Shown here: positions 52,422 through 61,400 of the stretch, in pieces
Numbering within the stretch: the stretch's first letter is position 1
How the letters are laid out: each line of letters opens with the position of its first letter
Assembly (NCBI GenBank): GCA_965207025.1
Contig: OZ242258.1
Span: 1,736,001 to 1,800,000, forward strand
Direction of reading: 5' to 3'
Length of the DNA stretch: 64,000 nucleotides
Source: Bin87 sp034423595
GTDB taxonomy: Bacteria; Chloroflexota; Dehalococcoidia; Lucifugimonadales; UBA3495
Translations under genes and position numbers: made by a program
Notes under the pieces: generated by a model
What the model was told of the DNA's origin: nothing
Databases searched by the model: none
Seen by the model: only the letters and a program-made list of their open reading frames with translations

Positions 52422-55400
52422 ATGTCGAGCAAGGTATTCAGGATGTCGGTTTTCGCTTTGCGGTCTTGGCCCATGCTGCTGGTCATCGCCGTCGTGGCGT
52501 CGGTACTGGTTTGGGGAACGGCTTCGCGTTCGGCTTCCGCCCAGCCGGAAGGGCTGGAAATTGCTGGTTCCAGCCTCACGGTGGCGGAGGGTGCTACAGG
52601 CTCGTATCGTCTGAGGTTGGGCAGTGCGCCTGCAGACAGCGACACAGTGTTCGTGGTGCCTTCTCCTCCGACTGACTCTGGGGTTTCGGTGGCTCCTTCG
52701 TACTTGGAGTTCACTTCCAGCAATTGGGATGCCTACCAGACCGTGTATGTGTCGGCGCACGCGGACGATGTGGATGAATCTGTTCCTGACGTCACTGTCG
52801 CCCACCTGAGGTCGGTCTACAGTGGCGCCGCTTCTGGTCCGGCGGTTCCGACGGCGGTGACTGGGGCGGATGTCATCGTGACAGTGACCGACGACGACAC
52901 CAGGGGTGTCGCCCTGTCTCAGACTTCGCTGACGGTCGCGGAAGGCGACGACGCCTTTTACTTGGTGAGCCTGCGTTCTGAGCCGACTGGTGACGTAACG
53001 GTTACCTTGGGTGGCAGCGTGGACGGTTTGGTCACCGTCTCGCCGGCGACGCTTATCTTTACTCCGGCGAATTGGAGCGTTCCTCAGACCGTGGTGGTCC
53101 TGGGGGTGAGGGACGATGTGGCTGATGGGCTCAGTCGTTCCGCTGCCGTGACGCACACGGTGACCGGCGGAGACTATGACGGTTACACCGTCGGCGATGT
53201 TGCGGTTTCGGTAACCGACGACGATGTCAAAGGCTTGGAGCTGTCCTTGGAACGCTTGGCGATCACCGAAGGCGGCTCGGGCAGCGCCACCGTTCGGCTG
53301 ACATCGAAGCCCACGGACGAGGTTACGGTCACCCTGAGTTCTGGCAGTGGTGTTGAACTGCCTGAGACGACTTTGACGTTTCCCGTTGATGCTTGGGATG
53401 ATCCGCAACGGTTTGTGGTGAATAACGAGGACAACGGCGTGGCGCACGGGGTTCGCGCCGCCACGGTGGCGTTGAGCGCGTCCGGTGGCGGCTACGGCTC
53501 GCAGCGGGCTTCGCTTGCGGTGTCTCTGCTGGACAACGACCCTGTGCCCAACTCGGAGTTGTGGGTTTCAAAGACTCACCTGACGGTTGGAGATGGTGCG
53601 GCGAACACTTACTACGTGCGTCTGGCCCAGCGGCCTGATTCCAACGTGTCGGTTGCATTGAGCAGCCGCGACGCAAGTATTGCGACGGTATCGCCAACTT
53701 CTCTGACTTTTACTCCTCGCAACTGGCGCGTTGACAGAGAGGTGACGGTAACTGGCGCCGAGGACTTTGCCCATGTGCTTGGGGCGCGTGCGACTCACGT
53801 CGCGCATGCGGTGGAAGGCGCGAACCAGTACTACGTCTCGGTGGCGGTCAGCGACGACGATGTCGCCGATTTGGGCGATGACGCCGGCGTGTTGTTTGCC
53901 CACGGCGTCGCGGGGGAGGAGTTGGGGAGTGACGCAGTATTGACAGTGGCCGAGGGTTCTACCGGTTCTTACCAGGTCTCGTTGCAACGTCGGCCTTCGG
54001 GCAACGTGCGTCTTTTCGTTGTCAGTTCGGCTCCGGCGGCGGTCGTGGTATCGCCGCCGTTTCTTGATTTCACTCCGTCTGATTATTCGGTTCCGCAGCC
54101 GGTTGTGGTGCGCTCCCTGGACGACCGGGTAGCTTCAGGTGATGCCGCGCGGGCGGTGTTGTTGCATCGTCTTGCCGATGGCGGCTATGACCAGGTCTCT
54201 GTCCGTTCCCTGAACGTCGTGGTGACTGACGACGACGCGATTGGGGTCACGGTTACTCCGACTGCCTTGGCGTTGGTCGAGGGCGCGTCGGGCGGGTACT
54301 CAGTGGTGTTGAATTCGGAGCCGCTGGGCCCGGTCTCCTTTTACGTCAGCAGTATCGCCGGTTCGGGAGTGACTGGGCATATCACCCGTGATGAGGATGT
54401 GTTCTCCGGCTTGCTGACCGGTCCATCGCAGCTGACCTTTACGCCTTCCGATTGGGACGAGCCGAAGACGATTCGGGTCAGGGCTCGGGCTGATTCTCGG
54501 GTGAACAGCACCCGTGGCGTTGACTTCTCTCATGAGGTGCACGGCGGTGGCTACGATGCTGTCAGTGTTGACTCGTTCAACTTGCTGACGCTTGATGATG
54601 ATTTCGACGGCGTGACCGTCTCCGAGAGTTCGCTTTCCCTGGCGGTGGGTGACCAGGCTACTTTCACGATCCATCTGAACAGTGATCCTGGTGTTTCCGG
54701 CAAGACCGTGCGTCTGACCGTTGACAGTGCCCCTCCGAGCGTCCTGACGCTGTCTGATGACGCTCTGGACTTCACCGACGCTGACTGGCATATACCGAAA
54801 CGGGTTGTGGTTACCGGCGTGGGGGCCGGCAGGGCCACCCTTTCGCTCAGCGATGGCGCTGATCTGGGTTCAGTGTTTGTGACGGCGCGCTCTTCGGCGA
54901 GTGCTGGGGTGACCATCAATCCAGCTGGTCCGTTGCACTTGGGCTTGAACGGCGTCGGTGGCTATACCGTCGTGCTGGACGAGCGTCCATCTTCCAGTGT
55001 GGTTGTGACCGCCCGCAGCAGTGCTCCTGCCGTTGGCACGGTATCGCCGTCTGACCGGACTTTCACGCCAACTGACTGGGATGTCCCGCAGAGTTTTACG
55101 GTGCTTGGCGTCGGCGATGGCGAGGCCGTCATTTCCCATGTCGCAAACGGCGCCAGCTTCAGCAATTCTGCAGTGGGCAGCCTGAGTGTCGTTGTGGCGA
55201 CCGGCACATCAGTGGTTGAAGTGTCCACTTCTGACCTGAGGATCGGCGTCGGCGGCCAGGGCAGCTATGCGCTGACGTTGGTCAGCGGTGGCCAGGCTAC
55301 GGTGACCGTGGTCAGCAGCGACGCCAGCAAGGCCGTGGTTTCGGATTCCTCAGTAGTTCTCACGGACACGGTGCCGGAGCAGACGGTTACCGTCACCGGG

Positions 55401-58400
55401 GTTGGCGCCGGTTCCGCGGTCATCTCTCACGGCGTGTCCAGCGGTGGTACTGCGACGTCGGTGAATGTCACTGTTGACGCGAATGCAGTCTTGCCAGGTT
55501 TCACCCTGTCGGATGTTGAGGGAACTGCGGGAGCCTACTGGGAGTGGGCCGGTGAGACTTTCACAGTTGAACTGGGGACTGCGTCTGGGTTGAAACCGGG
55601 CAGGGTCTGGGTGTATCGGGTGCCGGTCGGCGACGATGGTGCGGCTCCGTTGTCGTGCCACACGGACCGAGTTTCCGCTCTGCACGTTGCCGAGGGTGAT
55701 TTCGTCGTGGGTAGCGGCGCGACGATCTCTGAAGTTCGGGCTTCTTCCAGCCTTTTTGAGTACGGCGTCAACTTTCTCTGCGTGATTGATGAGGAGGGCA
55801 AGGGGCAGGACAACGCGCCATTGCGCTTGACGGTCCATGAGCCCCTGGAGACCTACCGGGTCTGGCTGAAGAACGCGAGCATGGGAGAAGGCGGGAGCAC
55901 GACACTGGCCGGCGCGGCTTTGCCCGACGATTTTCGTGTTTTTCACGGCCGTCAGGGAGTTGGCGGCGCCAGCGACGCTTGGAGCATGCCGCAGTTCCGC
56001 GGTACTGGCGCCGCGACTGGAGATGCTCTGACAGAGACTTCAGGCACCTTGTATCACTGCAAGGATGTTGAGGTTGTCTCGAAGCAGGTTGGTTGTGAGT
56101 GGGACGAGCATAGGGCTCTTTCCGCTGAGCCGTGGCGCGTCGGCATTGAGCCGGCTGATGCCTCTGGCGACAGCGCCATTAAGGTTCCTGGTGACGTGCT
56201 GGAGTTCCGCGTTGACTTTAACGTTCTCGACGCTCGGCTGAAGGACCGGTTTTTCATCTACTGGGGACCGGTTGACCTCTGGCGGTTGGATGCCGATGGC
56301 GTCGGTGACTTCGCCGTGCATGAGGAGCATGTCATCGGCCTGACGCGTACTGAAGTCTTTCGTTCGGATCTGACCGGCGACGGTTTTTACGAGTTCAGGA
56401 TACCGCACCATGGATCCACCAACGAGCTTGGGAAAACCTTCGTCGCCTTGGTGCGTTGCAACGACGACTTCATCACTGTTACGGGTAATCCCGAAGTCGC
56501 CCGCAACGAGGCAGCGTTCTCCGACTGTACGAAGGTCGATGTTCCCGGCGTGAACTTTGACGCTGAGCATCTAGAGCTCGAGCTCCTGCGGCTGGCTTGG
56601 TCGCAGCACGACGTGATGTCTGGTCTTGGGCTTACCTGCGGTACCGTCAAGGTGACGGTTACCCGTCGGGATAATGATCCTGACCCTGATGTTGAGGAGT
56701 GGGTGGAGGCCAGTCGTGCTTTTGAGGTGGATTGCTCCAACGAGGGCGATGCCACCGTGTTCACGACAGCTAATGTGGATGCTTGTCATGACGACTTGGT
56801 CGCTGCGGGCCGGCTCTCCTTGGATGATTTTACGTTTTCGGGTGACTCGGACTTGACTGCTGATCTGTTCTACCCAGGGTCGTTGATCAGTGATCCTGTA
56901 GCTCCGTTGTACTGTGGGTTCGGCCCCGTTGAGCCCTTCTACGACACTGACACTTGGGGCAGCACTCGGTACAACGCGGCGCGTTCATTCTACGGATTCG
57001 TCATTGACTGGCAGGGTGGGTTTGATCCGCCGCACTTCCGTGACGGCTGCATGATGGTGTTGCCGTATCGCACTGTTCGATTGTCGGATGGGTCGTTGGC
57101 GTATTACGGCGAAGAGGAACTCGGGGCTGATCGTCCTTACGGTACCGAGCGCTGGTTGTTGGGAGACGCCGGCGAGCTGGATGTTTCCGACGGCGTCGAT
57201 GAGGCTGAGCTCTGCTTCCTGGCTCCGAACGCGGACCCTGATTGGTCTTTCGATGACTACAGCTGGCATGACGCGCAGGCCATGCACTTTGCTGTCTATG
57301 TGTCGGGCATGCCGGCTGAGCATGACCACCGCGTGGATGATGCTGATGATGGCTGGCGGCGCACCGCGTTGGGCGCTTGGGACTGGAGAGATGAGGGCGG
57401 AGTGCCCGGTGGCGGCGTGAGGCGTCGCATCGGCTTTGCTTTGCCCACCGACGTCGCTGATGGCCGCCCTGTCCTTTCGGAGTTTCATGTCCCGGGTGGA
57501 TACTCGTTTTCTGTGAGCCGCGACTACGCGGACGCTCAGGGTAGGGTGTACATCTACCTGGTGCCTTGCCTGCCTTGGCAGGGAGACCATACGGCTACCT
57601 GTGATGACTTGGTGGAGGGAACAGGGTCAGGTCAGACGGTCGTCTTCAAGCCTGCTGATGAGCAGGATGGTCCGTTCGGCGTTGATCCGTCGCGTTCTGG
57701 CAGTGATCCTTACACGTTGGTGTACTCACAGAAGTTCACCGTGAATTTCGGCAACGTCGCTGTTGGACTGCCTGACGACCGCCCGGTTTCGTTGCCGGCT
57801 TTGTCCGAAGAATCCACTACTGGATGCGCTGTGGTTCGCGGCGCGGGCGGGGTCTGGCCTGAACGTTTGGTGCAGGGTGGTGGGTGCACCGCCGGTGCAA
57901 GTGATCCGGTGACGGTCGTGGTGGAGAACTCGGAGGTCACACATGGTCTTCAGAACTTCATCGTCTACGCCACCGGTGGTCGCAGCGACGGCCTTGACCT
58001 GGTGAACATGCGTCGCAGTGCCGGCGCTGACGCCTCCCCGGCTCAGCTGGCTCGTCTGGGTTTGCTGGAACGCGTGGTCAGCGTGCCGGCTGGTGATACC
58101 GGCGAGGCTCGGGTGGTGGTGACTCCCGACATGGCCGGCGACGACGGTGACGTCTACCTTCTCTTCTACGAGTGCGGCGGCGTATCGGCGCCGATTTGCG
58201 CCCGCAACAGCCGCGACAGTGCCGGCGTGGTCCCTGACTACGATGTGCCTGTTGACCCTGCCTTTGTGGTGCGGGTGAACTGGCTGGATTCTGCGGGATT
58301 GGTTGAGTCAAATCTGCGTCCGGTTTGCCAGGGACGCAATTGCGAACCGCTGATGCCCTTCCTGCGCGCCGAGGCTCCCACGGATTCCGTGGGTTGCGAG

Positions 58401-61400
58401 GTTCGCGGGTATGACGGCGGGGCGGACGTTGACGACCTCACCTACTGGCCCGACCGCGTCGTTTCCGGCGGCGCCTGCACTCACGGCGGGTTTGTCCAGC
58501 GGACGGTTTCCATTCCGAACTCGACGAGCAGCCCACGTCGCTTGGTCGTGTACTCGACCGGCGGGCGTGGCTACGGTTTGGACTTGGCGCAGGTTCGTCG
58601 CTTTTGTCATGGCTCTGGCTGTCCCACGATACCTCCCACATGGCGGTCAGCCGGCAAGGTTGGCCTGAAGCGCGATGTTCTGAGTTTGGCTGCCGGCGCA
58701 TCTGGCAGCGTGACGGTTGACTACGGCATGGCGGATGGCTACGGCGACGTACTGCTCTTGGCCTACGACTGCCCGGCTGGCGTCTGTCCGGATGCTGTCC
58801 ATCCTTCCAATCCGACGGTGTTCGCCGTGGACCAGCGTCCGCTGTTCCAGGCGTTGGTCAATCTTTCACCGCCGCGTGCGGTCACTGTCACGCCGGATTC
58901 TCTTCAGATAGCTGAAGGTGCCGAGGGCGTCTACGAGGTAGCGCTTGGTTCCCGGCCCACCGGCGAAGTGTTCATCGCTGCCACGGCGGCACCCGACGGT
59001 CGTGTTTCCGTGGCTCCGTCGCCGCTGTTGTTCAACTCGTCCAATTGGAGCACGCCGCAGCGCGTTACGGTTACGTCGCTGTCCGACGACGATGTCTTCG
59101 ATGACCAGTTGCACATCACGCACTCGATCACCGGCGCCGACTACGGCGATGCTGGCCTCTGTCCCAACGGTTGTCCGGTTTCGGTGTCCATCATCGACGA
59201 CGACACCGTGGGTGTGAACATCTCCGAGACCGACATCTCGGTGCGTGAGGATTCCAGCGCTTCGTACTCGGTGTCGCTGCGCACCCGGCCCAGCGCCTTG
59301 GTTGAGGTTAAGCCGGTAGTCTCGCCGGCCGACGGCGTCGTAACGGTGTCTCCGGCTTCGTTGTCGTTTACTCCGCACAACTGGCAGGTGCCGCAGGAAT
59401 TCAACCTGGAGGGTGTCGTGGATCGAGTTTCCCATGATCCCCTGCGCACGGCGTCTGTGACTCATGATTTCGCCGGCGGCGGTTACGACGGCGTGCAGTC
59501 GGGCTCAGTAGCGGTCACTGTTCTGGACGTTACGGTTCCGGGGTCTGCTCCCAGAGTCATGGTGTCGGAGCACGCCATGAGCTTGGAGACCGGCAGTTCG
59601 GGAACCTATTCGGTGTCGTTGTCCACTGAACCCAGTTCGGACGTTACGGTCTCGGTGTCCAGCCGCAACTCATCGGTTGCCACGGTGTCTCCGTCCACCT
59701 TGACGTTTACGACCGCCAACTGGAGGGTTGCGCAGGTCGTTACGGTGAACGGCGTGGCTTCCGGTGAGGCGGTCGTCGAGCATCAGGTTTCCGGCGGTGG
59801 CTACGACTATGTTCGAGTCAGCAGTGTGGTGGTGACCGTAGCGGGCGCCGATCCTGTGAAGGGTGTCGTCTTCTCCGGGCAGTCCGTTCGTGTGCTGCCG
59901 GGCGGCAGCGCTTCGTACACTGCCAGGCTGAACGCTGCTCCGTCCGGCGACGTCACCTTGTCCCTGTCCAGCGACGCTCCTGGCGTTGCCTTGGCTTCGC
60001 CGGGCGCGTTGGTGTTCACCACCGGCAACTGGCACCAGGTGCAGACGGTGACCGTCCACGGAATATCCGTCGGAGCCACGACGATCTCTCACGCCATCTC
60101 TGGCGGCGGCTACGGTTCGGTTTCCGTGCCGGCCGTGGACGTGTCGGTTGTTTCCACCGATGGTCCGGGCGGTGGCCTGGGCGGGGTGAATTCGTCCTCC
60201 GACAGCGGCAACGGCGTCGGCTTGTCGGATGACGCCGGCGTCGGCGTTGACTTGTTCTGGAGGCCGCAGACTTGGTTGGGCGCGCCTGGTCTGCCGCCTG
60301 CTGTTGACGTCGCCTGGTCAAAGGTCGTGGAGCCGTCTTGGCTGTTCCGTCCTGAACCTTTGCCCCGACCTGCGGTCGCTACTTACGGGGGCCGGTGGAG
60401 CGCCGTCGCGGGCTTTGCGCCGCAGCAGCTGTTGGATCGTGGCTGGCAGTGGTTTGGCGACTACTTTGACCTGACGCTCTACGGGTTCACGCCCAATGCC
60501 CGGATCTGGGCGTATCGTCTCGTGGTGGACGACGGCGACCCGGCGCCGACGGATTGCCGTACTGAAGGCCGTTCCGCGTTGCCGATCAAGTCGGCGATGA
60601 CTGACGGCAGCGGTGGCCATCTCTTCTCCGACTTGCTGGTTTCGGCGGGTCTGTTTGCCGAGGGCAAGAACTACGTCTGCGCGGTTGACGCCATGGGGCT
60701 GATACTGCCTTCGCCCAAGGTGCTGACGGTTTACGACCCGCCGGATGTGTACCGCATGCAGCTTTCGATAATTGACGTTTCGACCGGTGGCATGAGCCAG
60801 CTGAGTGAGGAATTCAAGGTCATTGACGGCCAGCACTACGGTGGCGCGCACGAGTCGCCTTGGTCAATGCCGCAGTTCCGCGGCGTCAGTCGGGACAACT
60901 ACTTGACGAGGACCAACGGGGTTTGGCATCGCTGTTCTGACAGTCCGGAGGCGCACGTTGGCCGTGACGGCGTTGGCACCTCTCTGAAGCAGGTGGGCTG
61001 CGACTGGGACGAGCATGACGAGTCGGTGCCGGGCAAGGTCGGCATCGTCAGGGTGCCCAGCACCGGGTCTCCTGCTGTCAAGGTTCCCGGAGACGACGTG
61101 GAGTTCCGCATCGGCTTTCATCCGACGCAGTTCAGCGGGCGCGAGAAGGAGCGCTTCGCCGTCTTCTGGGGGCCGGTGGACATGTGGCTGCTGGGAGCGC
61201 CGGACGGTGTGCAGCCTTCCGATTTCACCATTCACAAGGCGCACCTGGCTGGTTTGAACTGGGTGCTGGTTACCCAGTCGGACCTTGATTCCGACGGCAA
61301 CTACCTGTTGAAGATAAACCGCGAGTCGGCCAATTCCGCCGGGGACACCTTCGTATCGGTGGTGCCGTGCAACGAGGACTACTTGGGACCGAGTGAGCCC